NCBI GenBank assembly: GCA_015233155.1
Contig: JADFYG010000025.1
Span: 17,750-81,749, forward strand
Length of the DNA stretch: 64,000 nt
Reading direction: 5' to 3'
From: Candidatus Rifleibacteriota bacterium
Lineage (GTDB): Bacteria; Muiribacteriota; Ozemobacteria; Ozemobacterales; Ozemobacteraceae
The position numbers and the translations under genes were made by a program. Positions 47,163 through 57,968 of the stretch are shown here, one piece after another. The notes beneath the pieces were generated by a model. The model was not told the DNA's origin. It made no database searches and saw only the letters and a list, made by a program, of their open reading frames with translations. Position 1 is the first letter of the stretch, and every line of letters starts with the position of its first letter.

Positions 47163-49862
47163 GTGCCGCCTATTTCATTGAGGGAGAAGCGAAAGATGTC
47201 AAAGTATTCCCTACGAAACCTCTTCATGAAGTACAAGCTGCTTACAGTCATAAGTCTGATGGTAGTGACTGTGGCACTGTTCCAGGTCCCGGATTTTATG
47301 GCATCACGGGCGGCGGCTCAAGAACCAGGCGGTTCCAATGCGATTACAGCAGTCGGCTCAACATTGCCGACATGTTCAGTCAAACCAGACGCCCCGGGAG
47401 AATTCAGATTTTTCGAGTTTTATTACTCTGATAAATTCAGTAACGGTGAGCGGTATGCCCTCTTTGCGGTCATTTTTATCGCCCTGTCCGGCCTCTTGTA
47501 TGCATGGTTTCTCATGCGCCAGGTATATGCCGCGGACACCGGCACTGCGAAAATGCAGGCGGTCGCCGATGCCGTCCGCGAGGGAGCTGTCGCCTATCTC
47601 AAGCGTCAGCTGATGATCGTAGGATTCCTGATCATATTGCTGGTCATCCTTTTGTTCCTGACCAAAGCCATGACTTCAGAACTCGGCTTCTATGATCCAT
47701 TTGCCTGGGGCCGCGCTGGCTCCTTCCTGCTCGGCGCAATATTCTCAGGCACCGTCGGTTTCGTCGGTATGCGTCTGGCAACGATCGGCAACCTCCGCGT
47801 CGCCGCAGCCGCCCAGGTAGGTTTCGGTCGCGCACTGATCCTCGGCTATCGCACAGGTACGGTTACCGGTATGTTGACTGATGGTCTGGGTCTCCTCGGC
47901 GGCACAATCATATTCATGATCTTTGGCGAGCATGCTTACGAAGCACTGCTCGGCTTCGGTTTCGGCGGCACTCTGCTCGCTCTGTTTATGCGCGTCGGCG
48001 GAGGTATCTTCACCAAGGCGGCTGACGTCGGCGCCGATCTGGTCGGAAAGATCGAAAAAGACATTCCTGAAGACGATCCCCGCAACGCGGCGACGATTGC
48101 CGACAACGTCGGTGACAACGTTGGCGACTGTGCCGGTATGGCCGCCGATATATTCGAGTCCTACGAGGTGACTATCGTTGCGGCAATGATCCTGGGCTGG
48201 GTAGCCTTCGGTCATAAGGGCGTCATGTTTCCGATTCTCGTTCGCTCTATTGGCGTAATGGCCTCTATTATCTCAACATATCTTGTGCGGGCTGGCGATC
48301 AAGGTGGCGTAGGCGAAGCCATGGATTCAATCAACCTCGGCTTCTACGCCGGCTCAGTACTCTCGGTTTTGGGTTTCATCCTGCTTGGAGGGTTCTATCT
48401 GTATTTCGGGCCGGATCCATCGCGCCCCTGGCTTACCCAGGTTCCATACTGGGCCAATTTCAACATGGTGTCGCCCATAGGCTGGGTGCTCGACATGCGC
48501 CCCGCATACACATGTCTGATCGGTATCATCCTCTGTGTAGCCCTCAATCGCTGTACTGAGTATTTTACAGGCACCGAGTTTACACCGGTGAAGCAACTTG
48601 TGAAGAACTGCACTACAGGCCATGCGACGAACATTATCGAAGGTATGGCCCTCGGCTTTGAATCCGCTGTAGTCACTGCGATCATCCTCAGCATCGCCAT
48701 TTTCTCCTCAGTCATCGTCTACTCCGGCACCAACGCGATATGTATCGCTTATGGAGTGGCCATGTGCGGTATCGGCATGCTTACCATGACCGGCAACACG
48801 ATCTCAATGGATGTATTCGGCCCGGTCGCGGACAATGCCAATGGCATCGGTGAAATGGGTTATGACGAGAAAGAAATGGGTCCCGAAAATTACAAGAGAG
48901 CGCGACAGGTGCTTTCCGACCTTGATGCAGTCGGCAATACTACGAAGGCCGTCACCAAGGGCGTGGCAATCGGGTCAGCGGTCATTGCTGCCGTTTCTCT
49001 CTACGCCAGCTTTATCACGGTTGTAGGGTCGGGTGGTGGCGGGGAATCCGCTGCGATTCCGATTGCCATGTTCGACAAAGTCGCTGGGCTGATGTCTATC
49101 TCTGATCCACGTCTGCTCATCGGCATGTTGCTCGGTGGCAGCGTACCGATGCTCTTTTCTTCGATGACCATCCGCGCAGTCGGACGTGCCGCATTCCTGA
49201 TCGTTCATGAGTGTCGCGCTCAGTTTCGTCGGCCCGGAGTCATGGAAGGAACGGTCAAGCCCGAATATGGCCGCGTCGTGGCCATTTGCACAGCCGCAGC
49301 GCAGAAGGAACTCGTCGGCCCGGCCTTCCTCGCCGTCTTCGCTCCGGTCCTCGTCGGCTTTTTGCTCGGCCCTATTGCCTTGGCCGGCTTTCTCGGTGGC
49401 GCAATCGTTGTCGGCCAACTGATGGCCTCGTTCATGTGCAATGCCGGCGGTGCCTGGGACAATTGCAAGAAAACCATCGAAGATGCTCCCCGGAATATCG
49501 AGCAGAATAGGGGCAAGGGAAGCGAAATGCACAAGGCTTCCGTTACCGGCGATACGGTCGGCGACCCACTTAAAGACACTGCCGGTCCGGCAATCAACCC
49601 TTTGCTCAAGGTTATGAATATGGTCTCTATTCTAGCCGTTCCTTTGTTGATCGGCTACGACAGGCGCATAGTCGACGCGGTCAAAAAGTTCGCAATCGAA
49701 GAGCACTACAACCTCAATGTGACCTTCGGTTTCAAGGAACACGATGGATTCTACTTCCTCGTCGTATTCGTCTCCACTATCGCCCTGCTTTGGTCATACT
49801 GGCAGTCCAGACGTGAAGTCAAGCGCGATGCGATGATGGTGGACATTCCACAGCACCGCTGA
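47163..49862 (+). CDS. hppA: Membrane-bound ion-pumping pyrophosphatase (K+-independent type); start likely at or near 47196
   Basis: KAADVGADLVGKIEKDIPEDDPRNAATIADNVGDNVGDCAGMAADIFESYEV; GNTTKAVTKGVAIGSA; GGAWDNCKKTIE; GDPLKDTAGPAINPLLKVMN. Confidence 0.94.
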   Translation: MPPISLREKRKMSKYSLRNLFMKYKLLTVISLMVVTVALFQVPDFMASRAAAQEPGGSNAITAVGSTLPTCSVKPDAPGEFRFFEFYYSDKFSNGERYALFAVIFIALSGLLYAWFLMRQVYAADTGTAKMQAVADAVREGAVAYLKRQLMIVGFLIILLVILLFLTKAMTSELGFYDPFAWGRAGSFLLGAIFSGTVGFVGMRLATIGNLRVAAAAQVGFGRALILGYRTGTVTGMLTDGLGLLGGTIIFMIFGEHAYEALLGFGFGGTLLALFMRVGGGIFTKAADVGADLVGKIEKDIPEDDPRNAATIADNVGDNVGDCAGMAADIFESYEVTIVAAMILGWVAFGHKGVMFPILVRSIGVMASIISTYLVRAGDQGGVGEAMDSINLGFYAGSVLSVLGFILLGGFYLYFGPDPSRPWLTQVPYWANFNMVSPIGWVLDMRPAYTCLIGIILCVALNRCTEYFTGTEFTPVKQLVKNCTTGHATNIIEGMALGFESAVVTAIILSIAIFSSVIVYSGTNAICIAYGVAMCGIGMLTMTGNTISMDVFGPVADNANGIGEMGYDEKEMGPENYKRARQVLSDLDAVGNTTKAVTKGVAIGSAVIAAVSLYASFITVVGSGGGGESAAIPIAMFDKVAGLMSISDPRLLIGMLLGGSVPMLFSSMTIRAVGRAAFLIVHECRAQFRRPGVMEGTVKPEYGRVVAICTAAAQKELVGPAFLAVFAPVLVGFLLGPIALAGFLGGAIVVGQLMASFMCNAGGAWDNCKKTIEDAPRNIEQNRGKGSEMHKASVTGDTVGDPLKDTAGPAINPLLKVMNMVSILAVPLLIGYDRRIVDAVKKFAIEEHYNLNVTFGFKEHDGFYFLVVFVSTIALLWSYWQSRREVKRDAMMVDIPQHR

Positions 49863-49905
49863 TCACCCGATAAAGCCTGGGGCATTACCCCACGCGTCTG
49901 TAGAG

Positions 49906-49944
49906 TAATCCATGTGCGTCGGAAATCCTGGCGCACATGGATTA
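49906..49944. terminator. Perfect 13-bp hairpin between convergent genes (candidate terminator)
   Basis: TAATCCATGTGCG (49906-49918)/CGCACATGGATTA (49932-49944). Confidence 0.6.
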
Positions 49945-49989
49945 TCTAAATACTGATGGGACCTAATAACTCCATAAAATAAACGGAGA

Positions 49990-51978
49990 TCAAACGATCA
50001 CGGGCATCAGAATAAATGGAATCCCCTCGAGAAAGAAGTTGCGCTGGACAGCGGAAGCGATGTTGTTGTGCAGCAACTGATTGACGAATGAATCCTCCGG
50101 AAAGACAAGCTGCCCGCTGAAAAATGTGGTATTTGTAAATCTTTCCCTTATCCTGTTAGCCAGCGTCATGGTCTCTTCAACTACATCCACAGCGATGGCG
50201 GATACCCCTTCAGCATAGTATCCCTGCTTGTTCATGAAGTTCACATATTTCTGGACTGCCTCTCTGGAATGCTGCTCCAGTCCCTGAACTTCGCTTACAC
50301 CTTTAAAATTGCCGGCGTCGATCATGCCAACATGTAGAAAGATGTAATTTCTGAATGAATTGTCGAACATTTTGATCACTTGGAGAAGCGTGTGAACGCC
50401 TTGGCCGTTGAAACCGTTCACCAGAAACACTGCTGTCCGGCTTCTCAGATCGCAGGTAAATCCCTGCCCCGCAACATCGATTTCTTTGGGATGGAGCTTT
50501 TCTATCTGGGTAACATCCACCAGTGACTGGAATTTCTGAAGCAGTCCATATGCACGGTTGTAATGGCTCTTAATTCTCAGAGCTATTGCCACCAGTGAGC
50601 CGGTAATTACAATTGTTAACCAGCCACCCTCGAAGAATTTTATTATGGTCACGGAAATCAGGATAAAAAGGGTCATGAGAAGTCCAATGCCGTTGATCAG
50701 GGCTTTTTTCTTCCAGTTAGGGGTTTCAGCCCGGACATTCCACCAGTGCTTGACCATGCCAAGTTGAGAAAGGGTAAAAGTGAGGAAGACGTTGATACTG
50801 TATAGGACAACGAGAAAAGAAACAACGCCATGCGTGTAGAACATCAGAAGTCCGGATGCAAAGCCCATCAGCAGTATGCCGTTCTGAGTCACAAGGCGGT
50901 CACTCAACATGGAGAATCTGGTAGGAAACCAGCGATCCTGAGCCATATTGGCCAGCACCCTGGGTCCATCAAGAAAACCGGCTTGCGCGGCTACAAAAAG
51001 AAGTGTCGCCTCCGAAATCAAAGTAATGAATATAATACCGGTTCCCAGGGGTCCGAAACCTCCCAATGCCTTTTCAAATAGAACTGCATTCAGAGTTTTA
51101 TCAGGATCAGGATGGACATCAAATAGAAGGTAGGCCGTCATTAAACCTAATACGATTGACGCCAGGGAAACCGCCATGTAGGTCATTGTCCGCTTTCCAG
51201 TCTCAACCCGAGGCTCTCGAAGAATTGGAAGTCCGTTGCTTACCGCCTCAATGCCGGTGTAGGTTCCGGCGCTCATACTGTAGGCTTTCATAAGAATCCA
51301 GAACATTCCCAGCCATCCCAGTTCAGTATGTGTCTGATGGATATCAGTCATCACGCGGGTTTTTATGACTGAAAATTCCATAAAGTGGGATGAGAGAGCA
51401 TAAATAATTATTGCCGCATGTGAAACGATAAATACAAGGAAAATCGGCACCAGAGGTATAACCGACTCTTTGACTCCTCGCATATTCATCAGGGTCAGCA
51501 GGATAAGCCCAAACACGGCAAACCAGAACTTCAAAGGCTGCCATGCCGGTCCGAAAAAACTGAAAAGGGCATCTGCTCCGCTGGCAATCGAGAGAGTGAT
51601 TGTCAGCACGTAGTCGACCAGCAAGGCGCACCCGGAAACCATCCCAAGGTTGGGTGACAACAGTTTGCTGGCCACGAGATAGCCCCCGCCCCCCGATGGG
51701 AACAGTTCAATTATCTGTGAATAACTGCTGGCTATGACAAAAACAGTGATGGCACTTGCCAGCCCGACAAAAATGCTCAGGCTGGAATGGCCGCTGAGAG
51801 CTCTAAAAGCCTCTTCAGGGCCATAGCAGGAGGAGGAAATACCATCGGCGCCAAGACCTACCCATGCGAGGAATGCTATCAGAGAAATATCATGAAAGAC
51901 ATCCTTGTCATGCGGATCGCGTGCATCACCAATAACAATGCGCTTGAAATTATTAAGAAATGAAGTTTTTGTCGGCAT
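49990..51978 (-). CDS. APC superfamily amino acid/cation permease with C-terminal cytosolic domain
   Basis: 662 aa, about 12 hydrophobic helices; LGADGISSSCYGPEEAFRAL, LFPSGGGGYLVASKLLSPNLGMVSGCALLVDYVLTITLSIASG. Confidence 0.87.
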   Translation of the reverse strand: MPTKTSFLNNFKRIVIGDARDPHDKDVFHDISLIAFLAWVGLGADGISSSCYGPEEAFRALSGHSSLSIFVGLASAITVFVIASSYSQIIELFPSGGGGYLVASKLLSPNLGMVSGCALLVDYVLTITLSIASGADALFSFFGPAWQPLKFWFAVFGLILLTLMNMRGVKESVIPLVPIFLVFIVSHAAIIIYALSSHFMEFSVIKTRVMTDIHQTHTELGWLGMFWILMKAYSMSAGTYTGIEAVSNGLPILREPRVETGKRTMTYMAVSLASIVLGLMTAYLLFDVHPDPDKTLNAVLFEKALGGFGPLGTGIIFITLISEATLLFVAAQAGFLDGPRVLANMAQDRWFPTRFSMLSDRLVTQNGILLMGFASGLLMFYTHGVVSFLVVLYSINVFLTFTLSQLGMVKHWWNVRAETPNWKKKALINGIGLLMTLFILISVTIIKFFEGGWLTIVITGSLVAIALRIKSHYNRAYGLLQKFQSLVDVTQIEKLHPKEIDVAGQGFTCDLRSRTAVFLVNGFNGQGVHTLLQVIKMFDNSFRNYIFLHVGMIDAGNFKGVSEVQGLEQHSREAVQKYVNFMNKQGYYAEGVSAIAVDVVEETMTLANRIRERFTNTTFFSGQLVFPEDSFVNQLLHNNIASAVQRNFFLEGIPFILMPVIV

Positions 51979-52301
51979 GGAATGTCACACCTCATGATCA
52001 GCTATTAAAGGCTTCCTGGTATTTTTCCCGTGAGATCAATTAACACTGTTGCATCTTACCCAACGTAGCGGGAACTCAGTTTGTCCGGCCGGGGTACTAT
52101 CCAGTAGCAACTAGTATGCCATTCACCAAAATGGCAGTAGATCCAAATTTTGAAGAGAAAAAAGCAGGCGTGCATTGCAAAATGAAATGTGTATTGACGT
52201 TACGAATTGCGTTATGCAATTATCTGATTGTTGAACGAAAGACAGAAATCGCATAAAATGCACAGGATAAATAAGTTTTTTCTTCTTTTGCGGAGGACAA
52301 A

Positions 52302-53444
52302 ATGGATGTCGTTAAATCCAATAAAATGCCTAATGTAATGCTGATTGATGACACCCCAGAAAATCTGTCACTTCTGGAGTTGATCTTACGCGGAGAGTAT
52401 GAGGTTTGCGCTTTCCCTGATGGCGCGATAGCACTTGAAGCGGCTGATAAATTTCCACCGGATATCGTTCTTCTCGATATCAATATGCCCGGAATGAACG
52501 GCTATGAAGTTTGCCGGAAATTCAAAGAGAATCCAAAACTTAACCATATTCCCATTCTTTTTCTTTCCGCACTTGCATCGACTGAGAATAAACTGGAAGC
52601 CTTTCGGGAAGGAGGGGTGGATTACATAACCAAGCCATTCCAGGCCCATGAAGTCCTGGCGCGTGTTCGAACCCATTTGAAGATTCACATATTGCAGTCT
52701 GAACTAACCCAGAAAAACCTGGAGCTTTCTACAGCATATGCCTCCCTCCGCGAACTGGAGGCATTACGCGATACTTTAGTAAACTCCGTAATCCACGACA
52801 TGCGGGGTCCTTTGCAAAATATTTCGGGGTTTATTGATATAGTCTTGGAAAGTTTGAGAGATGATAATTTTTTCCAGACAGCGCCCGAATTACTTCGCAA
52901 AGTACAGTCAGAGACGGAAATGTTGGTGGAAATGGCCAGTGCCGTCCTCGATGTGAGCAAAATTGAAGCGAATCGGATGCAACTCTCCCTGACGCAATGC
53001 AATCTGAGCGAGTTGCTCCTGAATGTTGTAGATAAAATGAAGCATTCTAAAAAAGAACGAAAAATTACGGCTGTCGTTCCCGAAAAAGCAGTCACGGTTC
53101 GATGTGATCGAGATATCATCACGCGGGTTTTATACAACCTGATTATCAATGCCATGAAATTCACATCTAATGATAATGGAGAAGTGAGAACCTCTGTTAC
53201 TTCAAGTGACCGTGGGATAATGGTCTCTGTACAGGATAATGGCGCGGGAATTCGCGCGGAACATCTGGAAAAGATTTTTGACAAGTTCTGGCAGGGAGAA
53301 GCGAATAAACATGCTTACAGATACTCATCCGGCATGGGATTGACCTTCTGTAAAATGGCAGTCGAGGCCCACGGAGGAAAAATTGGAGTTGAAAGTCAGT
53401 TCGGCCATGGAAGTTCTTTCTGGTTCCTTTTGCCGGACAAGTGA
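52302..53444 (+). CDS. REC - HisKA - HATPase histidine kinase
   Basis: PDIVLLDINMPGMNGYEVC (REC), NSVIHDMRGPLQNISGFID (H-box), RVLYNLIINAMKFT and GAGIRAEHLEKIFDKFWQ (HATPase). Confidence 0.93.
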   Translation: MDVVKSNKMPNVMLIDDTPENLSLLELILRGEYEVCAFPDGAIALEAADKFPPDIVLLDINMPGMNGYEVCRKFKENPKLNHIPILFLSALASTENKLEAFREGGVDYITKPFQAHEVLARVRTHLKIHILQSELTQKNLELSTAYASLRELEALRDTLVNSVIHDMRGPLQNISGFIDIVLESLRDDNFFQTAPELLRKVQSETEMLVEMASAVLDVSKIEANRMQLSLTQCNLSELLLNVVDKMKHSKKERKITAVVPEKAVTVRCDRDIITRVLYNLIINAMKFTSNDNGEVRTSVTSSDRGIMVSVQDNGAGIRAEHLEKIFDKFWQGEANKHAYRYSSGMGLTFCKMAVEAHGGKIGVESQFGHGSSFWFLLPDK

Positions 53445-53637
53445 TCAGGACGGATCAACACGACGCTGATGGCAAACGAAGATCGATATCGGACTGTCTT
53501 TCATCATTTGCACACACGCCATCCTAACGCCCGTTGTTTTATCGAAAATCTTCGCCCCTTATCGGTGATATTTTTTCAGACACAGAGGTTTAATTCGGTT
53601 GCCCTGACGGGCGACACAGGGCAAACACCCTACCATA

Positions 53638-53663
53638 TCATAGTTTCGCCCTTGCGGGCACTT
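53638..53663. repeat. Short interspersed repeat, copy 2
   Basis: TCATAGTTTCGCCCTTGCGGGCACTT, see 43941-43966. Confidence 0.75.
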
Positions 53664-53808
53664 CGCAGTGTCGAGAGCCCTGTTATAGACCATTCCTGAG
53701 TTTTTAATGCGTTTGCCTTGGCTGATGACATTAGCTCTTGCAATTTTTCACAAGGCATAATAATCTGAATAAGTCTTAAAAAATGACAATTGAGGGGGGC
53801 AGAGCATC

Positions 53809-56253
53809 ATGAAATTGGGAATGAAGGTTGTTTTTGCCATTGGAGCGCTTGTCGCCGTGCTTTTAATCATGGGCTACATAGGTTACAACGGTATGGTCGC
53901 CATGGATAAAGAAAGCAAGGACATCGCCCTGAATTTCCTCCCAAGCATCTCTTCGCTGGGCGTAATGAATGAGGCCCAGACAGCGGTACAGGCCGCTCAG
54001 GAAGTCTTTCAAAACGATGCTTCCACCGATGAGGATATTCAAGTCGCCAAGGCTCACCTGAAAGACGCATGGGAGCGGGCCGATAAAGCATGGAAAATTT
54101 ACGAGCCCCTTCCTCGGGGGAAAGAGGAAGATGAGCTCTGGAAGAAATTCGTCCCCGTCTGGAATAAATGGAAAGCCGACAGCGAAGAATACGCAAAAAT
54201 GATTACGGAGGAAGACAAACTCCGGCAGGAGTTAAAAAAAATGGAAAAGCTGGGTGAGGAGCTGCATCAAAAGCTCAGCAGTTGTGCTCTTGAAGATAAC
54301 AGTAAACTCTTCAAGGAAGCCAGAGGCGCTCTCGACAAGGTTCTTATGCAGTTTTCTCCAAAAGGCGATGCGGGAACAGTCACCGTTGATGCAACCAGTA
54401 GTGCAATCAATACAAAGGCCACGATCATACTTTTGCGGGTAAAAGAGTCAATGGGTGAGATTAAAACTGCCGAGAGAACTCTTCTGACTACAAATCTTCT
54501 CCCGGAAAGAGTTCAGCAGGAAATAGGTCATATTGCATCTGCCTGGGAGTCCTTAGAACAGGACTGGAAAGAATTTGAAGGTCTGTCGCTGAGTGAAGGT
54601 CAGAAAAATGCATTGGCGGCTTTTCAACCGACCTGGAACACATGGAGAGATGGTGATAAGAACTTTGTAAAGACTTCAGATGAATTTCGGAATGTCCAGA
54701 AACAAACAGCCTCTTCGTCTAAGATACAAGATCAGGCGGCAAAAAAGAATGACGATTTTATCAATGTGGATCTGGCAAAATCCCTCAAGACTTCAGAAGA
54801 GCTACTGAACGAAATTATCAACTTGAACGAGAAATACGCTGCCGATGGTGTAAGGGATTCAAATGCGGCATCAGAAAGTGCCCGACGAAATTTTGTTATC
54901 TGTATTTTGGTCGCCTTGATTGTTGCATTCGGTATGGGTTTTTACATCAATCGCAATATTTCTGAAATTCTCAACGGATTATTTGGCCAGACCCAGGAGT
55001 TGATCAACGCCACACTTGCCGGAAAACTTGATAAACGTTGTAACACCGATTCGATCAATTTTGAATTTCGCGAAATCGGAATCGGCGTAAATCGCATTCT
55101 TGATGCAATTATCGGGCCCTTGAATATGGCAGCCGAGTATGTCGATCGCATCAGCAAAGGCGATGTTCCCAGGAAAATCACGGAAAATTATCTCGGGGAT
55201 TTCAACGAGATCAAGAACAATATCAATATGCTGATCGAAGCCATGGAGAGCGTAACAAATTCCGCAAAAGAGATTGCCGGCGGGAATCTGACCACTAAAA
55301 TTCAGGAGCGATCGAGTCAGGATGAGTTGATGAAAGCCCTGTCCAATATGATCAGGAACCTTTCCCAGATGATCAGGGATATTTCTTCAGGCGTTCAGAC
55401 ATTGGGCACTTCTTCAAGCGATCTGACAGAGGTTTCGACTCAGATGACCAGCAAGACCCGGGAGGTGGCCTCCAAATCAGCCACTGTCGCCACAGCTTCC
55501 GAAGAAATGAGCGCAAATGCATCTTCTGTTGCCGTCAGCATGGAACAAGCAACCACCAACCTGACCACGATTGCCACCGCTACCGAGGAAATGACCTCTA
55601 CAATCAGCGAAATCGCCGGAAACTCTGAAAAGGCCCGTACTATCACGACAAATGCGGTTAATCAGGCTAACCAGGTATCGACCAGGATACGCAATCTTGG
55701 TAAATCCGCTCAGGAGATCGGAAAATTCACCGAAACGATTTCGAGTATCTCGGCTCAGACCAACATTCTTGCCCTGAATGCCACCATTGAGGCTGCCCGT
55801 GCCGGTGCCGCCGGAAGGGGCTTCGCAGTCGTCGCCAATGAGATAAAGGAACTTGCAAAACAAGCAGCGGCCGGTACTGAAGATATAAAGGCCGGAATAG
55901 CCGGAATCCAGTCTTCCACCGATGACGCCATTGTCGATATCGATAAAATCGCCCAGGTAATAAGAGAAGTTAGTGAAATCGTTTCCGCCATTGCCACTGC
56001 CATCGAAGAACAGACTGCGGTCACCAAACAGATCGCCGGAAACATTGCCCAGGCTTCAACGGGAGTCCGCGATTCCAACCAACGGGTTGCTCAAAGCTCC
56101 ATGGTTACGCAGTCAATAACCAAAGAAATCACCTTCGTCAGCGCTGCTGCTTCTGAACTTGAGCATTCAGGCACACAGGTTGACGGCAGCGCAAAGCAAC
56201 TATCGCAGCTTGCGGAAAGACTCAAGGGATTAGTTTCTAATTTCCGCATTTGA
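53809..56253 (+). CDS. Methyl-accepting chemotaxis protein with a long bimodular-looking periplasmic helical region
   Basis: [42 protein letters not shown] signalling hairpin; two TM segments flanking ~330 residues; HAMP. Confidence 0.95.
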   Translation: MKLGMKVVFAIGALVAVLLIMGYIGYNGMVAMDKESKDIALNFLPSISSLGVMNEAQTAVQAAQEVFQNDASTDEDIQVAKAHLKDAWERADKAWKIYEPLPRGKEEDELWKKFVPVWNKWKADSEEYAKMITEEDKLRQELKKMEKLGEELHQKLSSCALEDNSKLFKEARGALDKVLMQFSPKGDAGTVTVDATSSAINTKATIILLRVKESMGEIKTAERTLLTTNLLPERVQQEIGHIASAWESLEQDWKEFEGLSLSEGQKNALAAFQPTWNTWRDGDKNFVKTSDEFRNVQKQTASSSKIQDQAAKKNDDFINVDLAKSLKTSEELLNEIINLNEKYAADGVRDSNAASESARRNFVICILVALIVAFGMGFYINRNISEILNGLFGQTQELINATLAGKLDKRCNTDSINFEFREIGIGVNRILDAIIGPLNMAAEYVDRISKGDVPRKITENYLGDFNEIKNNINMLIEAMESVTNSAKEIAGGNLTTKIQERSSQDELMKALSNMIRNLSQMIRDISSGVQTLGTSSSDLTEVSTQMTSKTREVASKSATVATASEEMSANASSVAVSMEQATTNLTTIATATEEMTSTISEIAGNSEKARTITTNAVNQANQVSTRIRNLGKSAQEIGKFTETISSISAQTNILALNATIEAARAGAAGRGFAVVANEIKELAKQAAAGTEDIKAGIAGIQSSTDDAIVDIDKIAQVIREVSEIVSAIATAIEEQTAVTKQIAGNIAQASTGVRDSNQRVAQSSMVTQSITKEITFVSAAASELEHSGTQVDGSAKQLSQLAERLKGLVSNFRI

Positions 56254-56300
56254 AATCTTTGGTGTTACTTGCAAGATAACAATATGCCGTAATCCTTCGC

Positions 56301-56345
56301 AGGGGCGATTCATGAATCGCTCGTTTACAGGTGGGGCTCGCCCCT
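56301..56345. repeat. Intergenic palindromic element
   Basis: AGGGGCGA...TCGCCCCT outer arms (56301-56308/56338-56345) enclosing the perfect palindrome GCGATTCATGAATCGC (56305-56320). Confidence 0.75.
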
Positions 56346-56389
56346 ACAAAATATTGTGAATATTGCATGAACCTCTTTGGAGAACGATT

Positions 56390-56833
56390 ATGGAAGATGA
56401 AGTCCATGAGGATGGCCAGCAAACCCTCATCGTTACTTTTCTTGTCGGAGATTCCCGCTACGGTCTCGAAACCAGCAAAGTCCAGGAAGTAGTCAGGGCA
56501 ACCGAGATTACTCCGGTGTGCCACGCCCCCGATGAGGTTATCGGCGTAATGAATCTTCGGGGACGCATTGTAACCATCCTGGATCTTGGTAAAAAAATCG
56601 GATCAGGGGCACAGGAGATATCCTCTGAATCCCGGATTTTCATCGTTTCCATGGGCCAGGAGTATGTCGGACTCCTTGTCGATCAGGTATCCGATGTTGT
56701 TCCCCTTGAAGAAGGGGCTTTGTTTCCGCCGCCTGAAAATGTTCATAAGGGCCATATTCATTTATTGTCCGGAGTCTTTCAATCGGGAGAATTCCTGGTT
56801 GCCCAGCTTAACCTCGATGAAGTTCTGGCTTGA
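56390..56833 (+). CDS. cheW: Chemotaxis coupling protein CheW
   Basis: TFLVGDSRYGLETSKVQEVVRATEITPVCHAPDEVIGVMNLRGRIVTILDLGKKIG. Confidence 0.94.
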   Translation: MEDEVHEDGQQTLIVTFLVGDSRYGLETSKVQEVVRATEITPVCHAPDEVIGVMNLRGRIVTILDLGKKIGSGAQEISSESRIFIVSMGQEYVGLLVDQVSDVVPLEEGALFPPPENVHKGHIHLLSGVFQSGEFLVAQLNLDEVLA

Positions 56834-56846
56834 TTAACACGACACT

Positions 56847-57968
56847 ATGAACTCCAACGTTCCTCTCATACTCATAATTGATGACGATGAAACGATTCAT
56901 CAGTTATTTCAAAAGATTTTTCAATCCGAGGGGTTTGAGACCAATTCCGCCTATAATTCGCTTCAAGGAATTATACTTGCGAAACATCTGAAACCAGATC
57001 TGATCCTGCTGGACGTAAATATGCCCGGCGAGTTGGGAACCGTCGTTTGCAAAAAACTCCAGGATCATCCCGATACCAACCGAATACCTATCATCATGTG
57101 TTCCGGGACTTCAAAAATCTCGACCAAAATTGAATCATTTGAGGCGGGAGCGGTTGACTATATTATCAAACCGTTCAGCGCCATTGAGCTGTTAGCCAGA
57201 GTTAAGACTCACATCCGCCTTAGACGGGCTTTGCTGGCCCAGGCAGAATTGCAAAGTCTCAGACTCCAGGGCTTGAAAGAGGCCCATGAGGCGATTATGA
57301 CCAAGCCATCCGATTTTCCGGATGCCAGATTTGGCGTTTATTACAAGCCGCTACAGGAGCTGGGCGGAGATTTCTATAACGTTCAGAAAATTCACGAGGA
57401 TATTTTCGATTATGTCGTAGCCGATGCCTGCGGCCATGATCTTCAGTCATCTGTTGTGGCATCCGCATTGAAATCCCTGCTGGCACAGAATAGTTCACCT
57501 CTGGTTACTCTTCCCGAGCTTCTTCAATCGCTCAATAAACCTCTTCAAAGCGTTTTATTCGAGGGGAAATTCGTGACAATGACAATTATTCGCCTGAATC
57601 GAAAAACGAGGCGAGCCCAAATCGCAAGTGCCGGAGGAGTTCCTCCGTTATTCGTTCCTCGAGATTCCACCAAAAGCCAGAGCATCAAGATATCCGGTGA
57701 TCTTCTGGGAGGATTCGATCGTGTGACTTTTCAATCCTGTGAACTGGAGATTGCAACGGGTGATCGATTCTATCTTGTTACCGATGGCTTAATCGAAATC
57801 AACGTTCCCGATTCCCAGGATTGGCGAGAATCACTGGAAGTCCTGCTGACTGATGTCAAAAACCTGAGCGGAAGTGACATTGACGAATGCGTGCGATCCG
57901 TTTCCCAAAAGGCAGTTTGCCATTCAACTCCCGCTGACGACATCCTTCTGATGGGGGTGGAAGTTTGA
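56847..57968 (+). CDS. REC - SpoIIE-type PP2C phosphatase (RsbU/HsbR-like)
   Basis: REC (DLILLDVNMPGELG, DYIIKPF) then KPLQELGGDFYNVQ, VVADACGHDLQSS, LVTDGLIE, PADDILLM. Confidence 0.92.
   Translation: MNSNVPLILIIDDDETIHQLFQKIFQSEGFETNSAYNSLQGIILAKHLKPDLILLDVNMPGELGTVVCKKLQDHPDTNRIPIIMCSGTSKISTKIESFEAGAVDYIIKPFSAIELLARVKTHIRLRRALLAQAELQSLRLQGLKEAHEAIMTKPSDFPDARFGVYYKPLQELGGDFYNVQKIHEDIFDYVVADACGHDLQSSVVASALKSLLAQNSSPLVTLPELLQSLNKPLQSVLFEGKFVTMTIIRLNRKTRRAQIASAGGVPPLFVPRDSTKSQSIKISGDLLGGFDRVTFQSCELEIATGDRFYLVTDGLIEINVPDSQDWRESLEVLLTDVKNLSGSDIDECVRSVSQKAVCHSTPADDILLMGVEV

Noticed and set aside
47745-49609. Several 80-185 aa minus-strand ORFs inside hppA
   Set aside because: Antisense shadows of a long coding frame; no motifs.
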